A stretch of DNA of 64,000 nt from Brachyspira pilosicoli (GTDB lineage: Bacteria; Spirochaetota; Brachyspiria; Brachyspirales; Brachyspiraceae): positions 434,001-498,000 of the forward strand of contig NZ_JAWLPU010000002.1 in NCBI RefSeq assembly GCF_036997485.1, given 5' to 3'. The notes under the pieces were generated by a model. That model was not told the origin of the DNA and made no database searches. It saw only the letters and a list, made by a program, of their open reading frames with translations. A program made the translations under genes and the position numbers. Shown piece by piece: positions 1 to 9,000 of this stretch (positions within the stretch are counted from its first letter, which is position 1; every line of letters starts with the position of its first letter).

Positions 1-30
1 ATTATATATATAAAAATGGAGGCTAATTTT

Positions 31-705
31 ATGGCAACTTTATTTGATATAATAGGACCTGTAATGATAGGACCTTCTAGTTCTCACACAGCTGGAGCTT
101 GCCGAATAGGCAAACTAGCTAAAAAAATTTTAGGTGAAGATGTAAAAGAAGCTAAAATATATTTGCACGGCTCTTTTGCACTAACATGGAAAGGTCATGG
201 CACAGATAAAGCTATTTTAGCTGGTCTTTTAGGTTTAGAGACTTATGATACTAAACTTAGAGACAGTTACAAATTGGCTGAGGAAAATAACCTTAAATAC
301 GAGTTTATACCTACAACTTTAAGAGAAGCATTTCACCCTAATAGTGTTTACATAGAAGCAAAAGGAGAAAATAATGAAGCAAACATTTTAGCTTCATCTA
401 TTGGCGGAGGACTTATTGTATTAGATAAAGTAAATGGCATAGAAGTGCATTACAAAGGTGACTTCCCTACTATAGCTATAGTTAATAAAGATGTACCGGG
501 GATTATTGCTAAAGTTACTTCTATTATTTTTGAAAATGGAATCAACATAGAAAATATGAATGTTACTCCGCAATTTGAAGGACCTAATCAAGGATATGCT
601 ATTATAGTTATTGGTATGACTGATGTTATATCAAAAGAAATAGAAGAAAAAATTAGAAAAATAGAAAATATAAGAGATTTTGTATTTTTAGATAAATTAT
701 ATTAA
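31..705 (+). CDS. sdaAB: L-serine dehydratase, iron-sulfur type, beta subunit
   Basis: Small subunit of the oxygen-sensitive [4Fe-4S] L-serine deaminase that converts serine to pyruvate and ammonia in the cytoplasm. The N-terminus has the family sequence IGPVMIGPSSSHTAGA, and the last third is an ACT-type regulatory domain (PTIAIVNKDVPGIIAKV onward). I chose ATG 31, not the in-frame ATG at 16, because GGAGG at 18-22 is a well-placed ribosome site 8 nt before ATG 31 and would lie inside the gene if 16 were used. The alpha subunit follows 26 bp downstream in the same operon. The length (224 aa) is normal for a separate beta chain. Confidence 0.95.
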   Translation: MATLFDIIGPVMIGPSSSHTAGACRIGKLAKKILGEDVKEAKIYLHGSFALTWKGHGTDKAILAGLLGLETYDTKLRDSYKLAEENNLKYEFIPTTLREAFHPNSVYIEAKGENNEANILASSIGGGLIVLDKVNGIEVHYKGDFPTIAIVNKDVPGIIAKVTSIIFENGINIENMNVTPQFEGPNQGYAIIVIGMTDVISKEIEEKIRKIENIRDFVFLDKLY

Positions 706-731
706 TAATATATAAAAAAGGAAAATAAATT

Positions 732-1613
732 ATGGATATAAAATCTATTGAATCATTAGTTACTACAGCTACAGAGCAAAATAAAAAAATTAGTGATATA
801 GTTATAGATATAGAAGCTAATAGTCAAAAAGTTGATAGAAACAAAATAATAGAGCAGATGTCTAGCTATTATGATATTATGAGAGAATCTGTAATAAATG
901 GCAAAAAAGATAAATTTAATTTTGTAACAGGACTTCAAGAGGACTGTGTTGAAATAGTAGAGAAATTTTATAAAAACAAAAAGAGCATATTAGGAGAGAC
1001 TATAGGAGAAGTTGTTACAGCAGCTATGGCAGTTAGCGGATATAATGCTTGCATGGGTAAAATTATAGCAGCACCCACTGCTGGAAGCTGCGGAATAATG
1101 CCTGCGGTGCTTACTGTATGCGAAAATAGAGGATACAAAAAAGAAGATATAGTTCATTCTATGTTTACTGCTGCGGGTCTTGCTGATATTATTGCTCAGC
1201 TTGCTACATTTGCAGGGGCGGGCGGAGGATGTCAGGCTGAATGCGGCAGTGCTTCTGCTATGGCTGCTTGTGCTTGTGCGGAAATTATGGGAGGAACTCC
1301 TGAAGAGTGTGCTCATGCTTTTGCTTTATCTTTATCTGCTATACTTGGGCTTGTTTGCGACCCTGTGGCTGGATTTGTTGAGGTGCCTTGTATGAGTAAA
1401 AATGTTTTAGGGGCTGTACATGCTATAGTTTGTGCGGAGATGGCTTGTGCTGGTTTTAAAAGTGTTATTCCTGCTGATGAGGTTGTTATGGCTATGAAAG
1501 AAGTTGCTGATGGTATGGATGAAAGATTTAGAGAAACTGCTCAGGGCGGGCTTGCTAACACTCCTACAGGACGTGCTATTGCTGAGAAGCTTTTAGGAAA
1601 AATTAACAAATAA
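732..1613 (+). CDS. sdaAA: L-serine dehydratase, iron-sulfur type, alpha subunit
   Basis: Catalytic, cluster-binding subunit that pairs with the preceding beta chain. It is 293 aa, normal for a separate alpha chain. The signature AAPTAGSCGIMPAVL is present, and the chain is rich in Cys (GAGGGCQAECGSASAM, ACACAEIMGG, LVCDPVAGFVEVPC), which fits ligation of a labile [4Fe-4S] cluster. An AAGGA-type ribosome site precedes ATG 732. With sdaAB it forms a two-gene serine catabolism operon that ends at the hairpin terminator at 1635. The split-gene form is typical of anaerobes and Gram-positives rather than of E. coli, where the two parts are fused. Confidence 0.96.
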   Translation: MDIKSIESLVTTATEQNKKISDIVIDIEANSQKVDRNKIIEQMSSYYDIMRESVINGKKDKFNFVTGLQEDCVEIVEKFYKNKKSILGETIGEVVTAAMAVSGYNACMGKIIAAPTAGSCGIMPAVLTVCENRGYKKEDIVHSMFTAAGLADIIAQLATFAGAGGGCQAECGSASAMAACACAEIMGGTPEECAHAFALSLSAILGLVCDPVAGFVEVPCMSKNVLGAVHAIVCAEMACAGFKSVIPADEVVMAMKEVADGMDERFRETAQGGLANTPTGRAIAEKLLGKINK

Positions 1614-1634
1614 TTTTAAGATATTATAATTAAT

Positions 1635-1670
1635 AAGGGCTTGCAATATTATTGTATGCCCTTTTATTTT
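1635..1670 (+). terminator. Rho-independent terminator after sdaAA
   Basis: AAGGGC at 1635-1640 pairs with GCCCTT at 1658-1663. The inner arms TGCAATA and TATTGTA continue the stem, and a T-rich run (TTTTATTTT) follows. It closes the serine dehydratase operon. Confidence 0.85.
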
Positions 1671-1688
1671 TAACTTTTATAAAAAAAT

Positions 1689-2264
1689 ATGATTACAACA
1701 GAAAGACTCATAATAAGAAAATTTAATATCAATGACACCGAAGCATTATTCAGCATTTTGTCAGATAAAGAAGTTAATAAATATCTTCCTTGGTTTGTTT
1801 TTACAAGCATAGAAGAAACTAAAAATCATTTACAAAAATTTTATTTAGATACAAATAATAATAACAATTTTTATAGATATGCCGTTTGCTTAAAAGAAAA
1901 TAATATTCCTATAGGCTATATACATTTTGAAAACAATAATGATAGTAATGATTTTGGATATGGACTTAAAAAAGAATATTGGAACAAAGGCATAATAACA
2001 GAAGCTTCAAAAAAAGTTGTAGAGAAATTAAAAAATGATAATATCAAATATATTACAGCAACACATGATATAAATAATATTGCAAGCGGAGAAGTAATGA
2101 AAAAAATCGGCATGCATTATAAATATAGTTATGAAGAACTATGGCAGCCAAAAAATATATTAGTAACTTTTAGAATGTATCAATTAAACTTAGATGATAA
2201 TAAATCAAGAGTCTACAATGTTTATTGGAACAAATACAAAAAACACTTTATAGAACGAATATAA
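1689..2264 (+). CDS. GNAT N-acetyltransferase (RimJ/RimL type)
   Basis: A 191-aa GNAT-fold acetyltransferase of the RimJ/RimL/Acetyltransf_3 group. It begins MITTERLIIRKFNINDTEAL, the usual start of this group. The acetyl-CoA loop is GYGLKKEYWNKGIITEA, and NIASGEVMKKIGM near the C-terminus is the conserved N-x-x-S/helix segment. The substrate cannot be told from sequence: it could be a ribosomal protein N-terminus or a small amine. No Shine-Dalgarno is visible; TATAAA at 1678-1683 lies 5 nt before the ATG. It follows the sda terminator, so it is a separate transcript. Confidence 0.88.
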   Translation: MITTERLIIRKFNINDTEALFSILSDKEVNKYLPWFVFTSIEETKNHLQKFYLDTNNNNNFYRYAVCLKENNIPIGYIHFENNNDSNDFGYGLKKEYWNKGIITEASKKVVEKLKNDNIKYITATHDINNIASGEVMKKIGMHYKYSYEELWQPKNILVTFRMYQLNLDDNKSRVYNVYWNKYKKHFIERI

Positions 2265-2298
2265 AAAACTACACATAAAAAAATACAATCAATACAAT

Positions 2299-2326
2299 TT
2301 GACAATTTATTTTTTTTTAGTATCAT
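2299..2326 (+). promoter_or_regulatory. Sigma-70-type promoter for the ABC transporter pair
   Basis: TTGACA at 2299-2304 is followed after 16 bp by TATCAT at 2321-2326. The permease start codon is 37 bp further on. Confidence 0.6.
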
Positions 2327-2362
2327 TAAAAAAATTAAATAATAATTCAACATATTTAAGAC

Positions 2363-3100
2363 ATGAAAAAAAACAATAAAAAAAAGATTATATATTTTTT
2401 TATAGGCATCATATTATTTATAGCTATATGGAGTTTTGTTTCTTTAAAAATTAATTCTGAAATTATTTTCCCAAGTATAGATAAAATTTTTTTAGATTTA
2501 ATAAATATAATTTCTCAAAAAGATTTTTACTCTAATTTGTTATATACATTTATAAGAGTAATAGTTACTTTTGTGCTTTCATTTTTGCTTGCGATAACAT
2601 TAGGAATAATTGCTGGTATATTTAAAAGTGTTAGATATATTTTAATGCCTATTATAAACTTTATTAGAACAATTCCAACCATACCTCTTATTTTAATAGC
2701 AGTATTATGGTTTAATAATAATTTAGTGCCTATATTTGTATCTTTGTTTGTAATATTTCCAATAATATATGATGCTGTAGTAAATGGAATTATAAACATT
2801 GATAAAAATCTAATAGAAATGTCAAACTCTTATAATGTGTCTTTTAAAAATCAATTAATAAGTTTGTATATACCGTCAATAAAGCCCTATATACTCACTT
2901 CAATATCGCAATCAATGGGAATGACTTGGAAAAGCGTATTAGCTTCAGAAATTATAACTCTGCCAACATTAGGACTCGGCACAAAACTATATGAATCGCA
3001 TTTATATTTAAATACTGTTAGTTTGTTTGCATATTGTTTGATTGCAATTATATTTAATATTATATTTGAAATTATAATGAGGCTTCAAAATGATTTGTGA
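2363..3100 (+). CDS. ABC transporter permease (SsuC/TauC/ThiX-like)
   Basis: Inner-membrane permease of the nitrate/sulfonate/taurine/pyrimidine-precursor importer family. It has 245 aa with about six hydrophobic segments; the first is at residues 8-28. The cytoplasmic coupling (EAA) loop is seen as MSNSYNVSFKNQLISLYIPS. It overlaps the ATP-binding gene by 11 bp, so the two are translationally coupled. No substrate-binding protein gene lies next to it, so the ligand is unknown. Candidates by family are sulfonates, taurine or a thiamin precursor. Confidence 0.9.
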   Translation: MKKNNKKKIIYFFIGIILFIAIWSFVSLKINSEIIFPSIDKIFLDLINIISQKDFYSNLLYTFIRVIVTFVLSFLLAITLGIIAGIFKSVRYILMPIINFIRTIPTIPLILIAVLWFNNNLVPIFVSLFVIFPIIYDAVVNGIINIDKNLIEMSNSYNVSFKNQLISLYIPSIKPYILTSISQSMGMTWKSVLASEIITLPTLGLGTKLYESHLYLNTVSLFAYCLIAIIFNIIFEIIMRLQNDL

Positions 3101-3788
3101 TGATAAGAAAATAGTTGATAATGTTTTGCAAATAAACAATATAAATCTATCATACAATAACAATATAATATTTAAAAACTTCTCTATTAACTTACACACA
3201 AATAAAATAAGTATTATATTAGGTTCATCAGGATGCGGAAAAACTTCTCTGCTTAATATAATTGCAAAAAAAATTGACAGCCCATCTTTTGTGTATCAAG
3301 AGCCAAGACTATTAAATCATTTAAACGCTTATGAGAATATTAATTATATTTTAAAAGACAAAATCAAAAATAAAAACATAAGAGATAAAACTATAAAAGA
3401 AGCATTAACTATAACTAACCTAATTGATAATATACACAGCAAACCAAATGAGCTTAGCGGAGGCATGAAGCAAAGATTATCATTAGCAAGAGCATTAGCC
3501 TATAATTCAGACTTTTTACTAATGGACGAACCATTACAAGGTCAGGATATTAAAAGAAAAAAAGAATTATTAGATATAATTAAAAACATACAAATAAAAA
3601 CAAATAAAACTATTATATATGTTACGCATGATATATCAGAAGCTTTGATACTTGGAGATTATATATATATTCTCTCAAAAAATAATAATTCTACAGAATT
3701 GATATTTCAAACAAAATTAGAAAGCAATGATTTAAACAGCAATATAGATATGCAGTCAAAATTAATGGATATTCTTATAAATAATTAA
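3090..3788 (+). CDS. ABC transporter ATP-binding protein (SsuB/TauB-like)
   Basis: Cytoplasmic ATPase for the permease encoded just upstream. Walker A is GSSGCGKT (residues 45-52), the signature is LSGGMKQRLSLARAL, Walker B is FLLMDEP, and the switch His is in YVTHDISEA. It has 232 aa, normal for this family. Its stop codon overlaps by 4 bp the end of the convergent TPR gene. The first ten residues (MICDDKKIVD) are extra to the usual start and come from the overlap with the permease gene. Confidence 0.93.
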   Translation: MICDDKKIVDNVLQINNINLSYNNNIIFKNFSINLHTNKISIILGSSGCGKTSLLNIIAKKIDSPSFVYQEPRLLNHLNAYENINYILKDKIKNKNIRDKTIKEALTITNLIDNIHSKPNELSGGMKQRLSLARALAYNSDFLLMDEPLQGQDIKRKKELLDIIKNIQIKTNKTIIYVTHDISEALILGDYIYILSKNNNSTELIFQTKLESNDLNSNIDMQSKLMDILINN

Positions 3789-4363
3789 TCTTTTAATATT
3801 TCTAAAGCCTTATCATAGCCTAAATCAGCAGATTTTTTTAAATACTTTTGAGAGAGTTTTTTATATTTTTCTTTTTTTTCATTATCTTTTTCATGCTTTA
3901 TAAAAATATTATATATTCTATAAACATCATAATAAGCAATATAATCTTCATTGTTATATTTCAAAGTTTCTTTTAAATATTTAAGTGCTGTTTTGTATTT
4001 CTTTTGTCTTCTATAGCAAACAGCAAGTAAATAATAACCATCAGAATAAGCTTTATTTAGAGATATTGCTTTTTCTAAATCTTCTATTGCTTTTTCTATT
4101 TCATTTTTCTCTAAATATATTTGAGCCTTACTGTAATAAATATCAAAATCATGCGGATATATTTCTATAGATTTATTATAAGTTTTTATAGCATTATCAT
4201 AATCTTTAATATCACAATAAACCGCAGCCAAATTATAATAAGCATCTAAATTCTTTTCATCTAATTCTATAACCTTTAATAAATCCTCTATAGCCTTATC
4301 ATATTCTTTTTTATTAATATTATTTAAAGCACTGTAGAAATATTGATTTTCTTTGCTGTTCAT
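3785..4363 (-). CDS. TPR-repeat protein
   Basis: A 192-aa protein made almost wholly of tetratricopeptide repeats. At least four 34-residue units are visible (YFYSALNNINKKEYDKAIEDL, NLAAVYCDIKDYDNAIKTYN, YSKAQIYLEKNEIEKAIEDL, YLLAVCYRRQKKYKTALKYL), followed by a Sel1-like end (KKSADLGYDKALEIL). There is no signal peptide, so it is cytoplasmic. TPRs bind other proteins; the partner is unknown. It lies 18 bp downstream of tsaD on the same strand and may share its transcript. Confidence 0.85.
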   Translation of the reverse strand: MNSKENQYFYSALNNINKKEYDKAIEDLLKVIELDEKNLDAYYNLAAVYCDIKDYDNAIKTYNKSIEIYPHDFDIYYSKAQIYLEKNEIEKAIEDLEKAISLNKAYSDGYYLLAVCYRRQKKYKTALKYLKETLKYNNEDYIAYYDVYRIYNIFIKHEKDNEKKEKYKKLSQKYLKKSADLGYDKALEILKD

Positions 4364-4381
4364 TTTTATTTCCTAAATATA

Positions 4382-5407
4382 TTATTGTTTTATACTTTTA
4401 TTTTTGTTATACTTTTTATTTAAAACCCTCGAAGAGCAGTCCAAAGAATAATCAGCAAACTCTTCTTTATCTTTCATATAGTATGCTAATCCTGCAACCA
4501 TCGCAGCGTTATCTGTAGTATATTTTAAAGCAGGAAGATAACATTCAAAGTCTTTAGAGTTTCCAAACCTTTCACGCAAATAACTATTGCATGCTACACC
4601 GCCAGATAATGTAACTCTCTTTATACCGCTTTTTTCAACATATTTAAGTGTTTTTATATATAAAGGCTCTATTGCACTTATTTGAAAAGCAGCTGCTATA
4701 TTTTCATTTGTAGACTCATAACCTTTTTGTAAATATTTTTGTGTAGAATATACGCAAGCTGTTTTAAGTCCGCTATAAGAAAAATTAAACTCATCAACTC
4801 CATTAAGAAGCACTATAGGATATTTTATAGCTTCTTTGTCCCCTTCTCTTGCTAATCTGTCTATAATAGGTCCGCCCGGATAGCCAAGATTTAAAAACTT
4901 AGAAACCTTATCATAAGCCTCACCCACCGCATCATCTAAAGTGGTACCAACAACTTTATACTCGCCATAATCATGAACTTCTGTAATAATAGTATGCCCT
5001 CCTGAAACAACTAACGCTATATATGGAAACTCTATATTGTTTGTAAGATGAGGTGAATAAATGTGAGCTGCTATATGGTCTAATGCTAGTAATGGTTTAT
5101 TAAGAGAAAAAGCCAAAGCCTTAGCACTTCCAACCCCCACAAGAAGAGAGCCTAAAAGCCCAGGGCGGTTTGTAACTGCAAATAAATCTATATCATCTAA
5201 TGTTGTGTCAGCGTCTTTTAATGCCTTATCTATTACATAAAGTATAGCTTCCAAATGCTTTCTTGCTGCTATCTCTGGAACTACACCTTGAAACTCTTTA
5301 TGAGCATCTATAGAAGAACTTAATACTGATGATAAAACATTGTTTCCATTTTCCACTATTGCTACAGAAGTATCATCACAAGAAGTATCTATGCCTAATA
5401 TTTTCAT
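4382..5407 (-). CDS. tsaD: tRNA N6-threonylcarbamoyladenosine transferase
   Basis: Transfers the threonylcarbamoyl group to A37 of ANN-reading tRNAs, working with TsaB and TsaE. It opens MKILGIDTSCDDTSVA and has the iron-binding HIAAH motif and the ASKHA pattern ALVVSGGHTII; a late metal-binding Asp is in TTDNAAMVAG. I chose ATG 5407, not the TTG at 5422, because the GGAG ribosome site lies inside the longer reading and 9 nt before this ATG. The length (341 aa) is normal for the bacterial enzyme. Confidence 0.96.
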   Translation of the reverse strand: MKILGIDTSCDDTSVAIVENGNNVLSSVLSSSIDAHKEFQGVVPEIAARKHLEAILYVIDKALKDADTTLDDIDLFAVTNRPGLLGSLLVGVGSAKALAFSLNKPLLALDHIAAHIYSPHLTNNIEFPYIALVVSGGHTIITEVHDYGEYKVVGTTLDDAVGEAYDKVSKFLNLGYPGGPIIDRLAREGDKEAIKYPIVLLNGVDEFNFSYSGLKTACVYSTQKYLQKGYESTNENIAAAFQISAIEPLYIKTLKYVEKSGIKRVTLSGGVACNSYLRERFGNSKDFECYLPALKYTTDNAAMVAGLAYYMKDKEEFADYSLDCSSRVLNKKYNKNKSIKQ

Positions 5408-5570
5408 TTTTGTTTTCTCCAAAGTGCATATTGAATTAATAATATATACTTATTTTAATTATTTGTAAATATTAATTATTATCACCTGAAATATATTTTT
5501 TGAATTCACTAATTTTATAGAGCTTTACTGGTTGTTTTTTGTAAGTGGATAATATTTTCAAAAAAATCTC

Positions 5571-6365
5571 TTACATATTCTCTTCTATGTATTTTCTTAG
5601 TTTATATAATGCCACTAATACATTTTTTCTGTTAATATTATTTTTAGTTGAAAATAAAACCTTAATATCATTAATCTCAGAAAGTTCAATATAATCTTCA
5701 GAGGCAATTTTATCATATAAATAACTTATAGCTTTTAATAATCCATCATCATAATCTTTAAAATTAAAATATTCATTAGGTATATTCCATACCAAAGCTT
5801 CAATAAGCTCATAATTAAACTCATTTAACTCTTTTATCTCACCATTGAAACTTTGAAATATGTATTTAAATATTCTAATTAAATTGATAAAATTATCTTT
5901 ACATTCATATTCTTTTTTATCAAAATTCTTATTGTCTAATTTAGGATAATATATATTATTTTCGCCATTAGAAGAAGTAATTAAAGCTGCTTCTATCTTG
6001 TTATTCTCTTCTTCAATTTTGAAACTTGGTCTTAATACAATTTTCTCTTTCTCATAATCAACAACAAGATAATCTAATATATCATCATATTCTATATTTT
6101 CTTTTTCTAATATCTTTGAAATATCTTTTTTAAAACCTCTAGTATCTTTGGAATTATTTTTATTATCATCAATTAAAAATAAATTAAGATATTCCATATA
6201 ACTAACATTAGTATTATTTCTTTTAGCGCCAGTGGCAATTATAGAAACATTATCATTATTTATAATATTAGATACAAAATTTAAAGCTTTATCAATTTTA
6301 TATCTTGGGTAAATAGTGGTATTTCCAACCCATTTATTTATATAATCATATATATCATTATTCAT
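5571..6365 (-). CDS. Hypothetical protein at the end of the che operon
   Basis: I do not recognise this 264-aa protein. It has no signal peptide or membrane segment and is rich in Asn, Asp, Glu, Ile and Lys. It starts 7 bp after the cheB stop, on the same strand, so it is probably the last gene of the chemotaxis operon. No clear ribosome site is visible, which suggests coupling to cheB translation. A link to chemotaxis is inferred only from position. Confidence 0.6.
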   Translation of the reverse strand: MNNDIYDYINKWVGNTTIYPRYKIDKALNFVSNIINNDNVSIIATGAKRNNTNVSYMEYLNLFLIDDNKNNSKDTRGFKKDISKILEKENIEYDDILDYLVVDYEKEKIVLRPSFKIEEENNKIEAALITSSNGENNIYYPKLDNKNFDKKEYECKDNFINLIRIFKYIFQSFNGEIKELNEFNYELIEALVWNIPNEYFNFKDYDDGLLKAISYLYDKIASEDYIELSEINDIKVLFSTKNNINRKNVLVALYKLRKYIEENM

Positions 6366-6372
6366 ACAATTT

Positions 6373-7506
6373 TTATGCTTTTTTAAGAGCAGCGGCTAAT
6401 ATTCTATCAAGCGGAAGTATCTCATCTACCCCACCCCTAGCAATAGCCTCTCTTGGCATACCAAAAACAGTACAAGTCTCTTCGTTTTGAGCAATGTTAT
6501 AAGCACCAGCATCTTTCATTTCTTTCATACCATTAGCGCCATCATCACCCATTCCAGTAAGTATGATACCTATAGCCTTATTTTTAGCATATACAGCACC
6601 GCTTCTAAAAAGTACATCTACAGAAGGCTTGTGTCTAGTAACAGGCTCGCCGTCTACAACCTCAATATAATACTTTCCGTTTTTAACTTTTATCATAGTA
6701 TGCTTTCCACCCCTTGCAAGTACAGCTTGACCGCGTCCTATACTCATACCATCTTCAGACTCAAAAACTTCTATTTTTAATACAGTGTTTAATCTTCTTG
6801 CAAAAGAAGTAGTAAAATGTTCAGGCATGTGCTGAGCTATTACTATAGGAGGAGCAGAAGGAGTAACATTTTTTAAACATTCTATTAAAGCCTCAGTACC
6901 GCCTGTAGAAGAACCTATAAGTATAATTTTATCCATAGCAACTTCTCTCGAAGGTACAAGCGGAAGTATAATATCAGCATTATTTTTAGGATAAACTTTA
7001 AACCCAGAAGTTTTAGGAGCTTCCACAACAACTCTATTAGTAGCAATATTGTTAACAGTTTCTGTAGGCATAGCCACACCATGTTTTTTATAGAACTTAG
7101 CTCTGTTGTTGTAAGCATTTTTTATTTTTTCAACTAAATCAGTAGCTAATTCTTCAACTCCATCTCTTACATTAGCAGAAGGTTTTATTACATAGTCAAA
7201 AGCCCCAATATTTAAAGCATCTAATGCTAACTCTCTATGTTTATCAAGCAAAGAACTAAACATTATTACAGGAATAGGATTATTAATCATAAGTTTCTTA
7301 AGATAAGTAATACCGTCCATCTCCGGCATTTCTATATCTAAAGTAATAATATCAGGTTTTACAGTTTTTAATTTAGCTTCTGCAAGTATTGGATTAGCAG
7401 CAGTAGCTATCATCTCTAAATCAGGGTCAGAATTAACAATTTTAGTAAGCAGCTGCCTTATTAATGCGCTGTCATCAATAGATAAAACTTTAATTTTATT
7501 AGCCAT
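6373..7506 (-). CDS. cheB: Protein-glutamate methylesterase CheB
   Basis: Removes methyl groups from, and deamidates, chemoreceptors; it is activated by phosphate from CheA. The N-terminal receiver domain has the acidic pair SIDDS and phospho-acceptor D57 in TLDIEMPEMDG. The C-terminal esterase has the triad segments GSSTGGTEAL (Ser), IAQHMPEHFT (His) and LTGMGDDGANG (Asp). It has 377 aa, of usual size. It sits between cheD and the unknown last gene of the operon, and AAGGA lies 9 nt before the ATG. Confidence 0.97.
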   Translation of the reverse strand: MANKIKVLSIDDSALIRQLLTKIVNSDPDLEMIATAANPILAEAKLKTVKPDIITLDIEMPEMDGITYLKKLMINNPIPVIMFSSLLDKHRELALDALNIGAFDYVIKPSANVRDGVEELATDLVEKIKNAYNNRAKFYKKHGVAMPTETVNNIATNRVVVEAPKTSGFKVYPKNNADIILPLVPSREVAMDKIILIGSSTGGTEALIECLKNVTPSAPPIVIAQHMPEHFTTSFARRLNTVLKIEVFESEDGMSIGRGQAVLARGGKHTMIKVKNGKYYIEVVDGEPVTRHKPSVDVLFRSGAVYAKNKAIGIILTGMGDDGANGMKEMKDAGAYNIAQNEETCTVFGMPREAIARGGVDEILPLDRILAAALKKA

Positions 7507-7536
7507 ATAATATTTTCCTTTAATGTTTTCCTTGTA

Positions 7537-8130
7537 TTAAAATAATGTAATATCAGATTTCTCTTCAATTTTTTGTTGCAAGTTTTTAGAATACTTAATT
7601 TCTTGTTCAGCAGAGAACTCTTTAGTTTTACCTTCAATTTTTTTCATAAGCACTCTGTTTTCGGTATTGAAAAAAAACACTTTTCTAGGCCAAGAACCTC
7701 CAACATCCTCACTGATAATAGGAATATTTTCATCAGCTAAAAATTTTCTAGCGAATTTAATATTTTTATCTGGTACTTGAAGCACATTACTAGTCATACC
7801 AGTTAAAACGTGTCCGCCTCCAAATATTTTAGCTGTAAGATTAGCCTTTTTACCTCCAAGTTTAATTATCTCGTTTATTAGCACCTCCATAGCGTAAAGA
7901 CCATATCTAGTATAATTATAATCATCTTCAGGATTCTCCCATTCTTTCATCTCTGGGAGCATAAAGTGATTCATGCCGCCGAACTTCAAATTATTCTCAA
8001 ATAAACAAACCGATATACAACTTCCCAATACTGTTTTTATTACCGCAGGCTGTCTAGAGGCATAATAACCACCTATATATATAGTGATTCTTTTAAAATT
8101 GCTGTTAGCAGCGGATGGAAAATCTAACAT
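7537..8130 (-). CDS. cheD: Chemoreceptor glutamine deamidase CheD
   Basis: Deamidates receptor glutamines and in many bacteria also docks with a CheC/CheX-type phosphatase. The catalytic Cys lies in TVLGSCISVCLF and the His in GGMNHFMLPE, both in family positions. It has 197 aa, longer than the usual ~160; the extra part is a charged C-terminal tail ending KSDITLF. The last three residues, TLF, are also the end of the MCP-like protein at the head of this operon (see findings). GGGG lies 8 nt before ATG 8130. Confidence 0.95.
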   Translation of the reverse strand: MLDFPSAANSNFKRITIYIGGYYASRQPAVIKTVLGSCISVCLFENNLKFGGMNHFMLPEMKEWENPEDDYNYTRYGLYAMEVLINEIIKLGGKKANLTAKIFGGGHVLTGMTSNVLQVPDKNIKFARKFLADENIPIISEDVGGSWPRKVFFFNTENRVLMKKIEGKTKEFSAEQEIKYSKNLQQKIEEKSDITLF

Positions 8131-8146
8131 ATATCAAACCCCGTAA

Positions 8147-8992
8147 TTAAATCTTTTTATAGATATTGCTAGAAATATATTTAAACAAGTCTGAAATTCC
8201 AAACAAAGTTTCAGAATGCCCTATAAACACATAACTATCATCTTTCATATATCTATAAAATTTATTAAATAATTCTTTTTGAAACTCTTTATCAAAATAA
8301 ATTATTACATTTCTGCAAAATATCAAATCAAACTTAGTATGTATATCAAAATCTTCATCTTTAAAATTAAGCTGTCTAAACGATATACATTTTTGCAAAA
8401 TATTTTTTACTTTATAAAGGCCTGCATTATTTCCAGTACCTTTAAGAAAATATTTCTTCAAAGTATTAGTTTGAATAGTTTCTACAGTCTCCTCTTTATA
8501 TATACCAGCATAAGCATGAGCAAGTACATTAGTATCTATGTCACTTGCTAAAATTTTTATATCATAATGATTAAATCTTTCTCCAAAATAATCATGAAGC
8601 GTCATCGCAATAGTATAAGGCTCTTCTCCAGTAGAACAGGCAGCAGACCATATCCTTAAATTATTAACCTTTCCTTCTTTATAACTCTTTTCCCAATTTG
8701 GAAGAAAGGTACTTTTCATATATTCAAAATGCTTATTCTCCCTAAAAAAGTCAGTTTTATTAGTAGTAACAGCATTGATGAAATTGGTAACTTCTTCATC
8801 AGGAGCACCTTTTAAATATTCTATATATTCTCTAAAAGAAGACATATTTAAAGCTCTAATTCTCTTACTTATTCTTGAAGTAACTAAAGCTCTTTTATGT
8901 TCAGACATTTGTATGCGAGTTTTATCATAAATAATTCTAACTAATTCGTTAAACTCGCCGTCTGTTAAAGGTGCAAGATTTAATTCACTCAT
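8147..8992 (-). CDS. cheR: Chemotaxis protein methyltransferase CheR
   Basis: SAM-dependent methyltransferase that adds methyl groups to receptor glutamates. It has the CheR N-terminal helical domain (FNELVRIIYDKTRIQMS, TTNKTDFFRE) and the Rossmann methyltransferase part (RIWSAACSTGEEPYTIAM, DLIFCRNVIIYFD). I chose ATG 8992, not TTG 9004, because GAGG lies 6 nt before this ATG and would be coding in the longer form. It starts 8 bp after the cheW stop codon. Confidence 0.96.
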   Translation of the reverse strand: MSELNLAPLTDGEFNELVRIIYDKTRIQMSEHKRALVTSRISKRIRALNMSSFREYIEYLKGAPDEEVTNFINAVTTNKTDFFRENKHFEYMKSTFLPNWEKSYKEGKVNNLRIWSAACSTGEEPYTIAMTLHDYFGERFNHYDIKILASDIDTNVLAHAYAGIYKEETVETIQTNTLKKYFLKGTGNNAGLYKVKNILQKCISFRQLNFKDEDFDIHTKFDLIFCRNVIIYFDKEFQKELFNKFYRYMKDDSYVFIGHSETLFGISDLFKYISSNIYKKI

Positions 8993-9000
8993 AAAAAACC

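Noticed and set aside
990-1395. Reading frames inside sdaAA on both strands
   Set aside because: They are shadows of a strongly conserved gene, with no ribosome sites.
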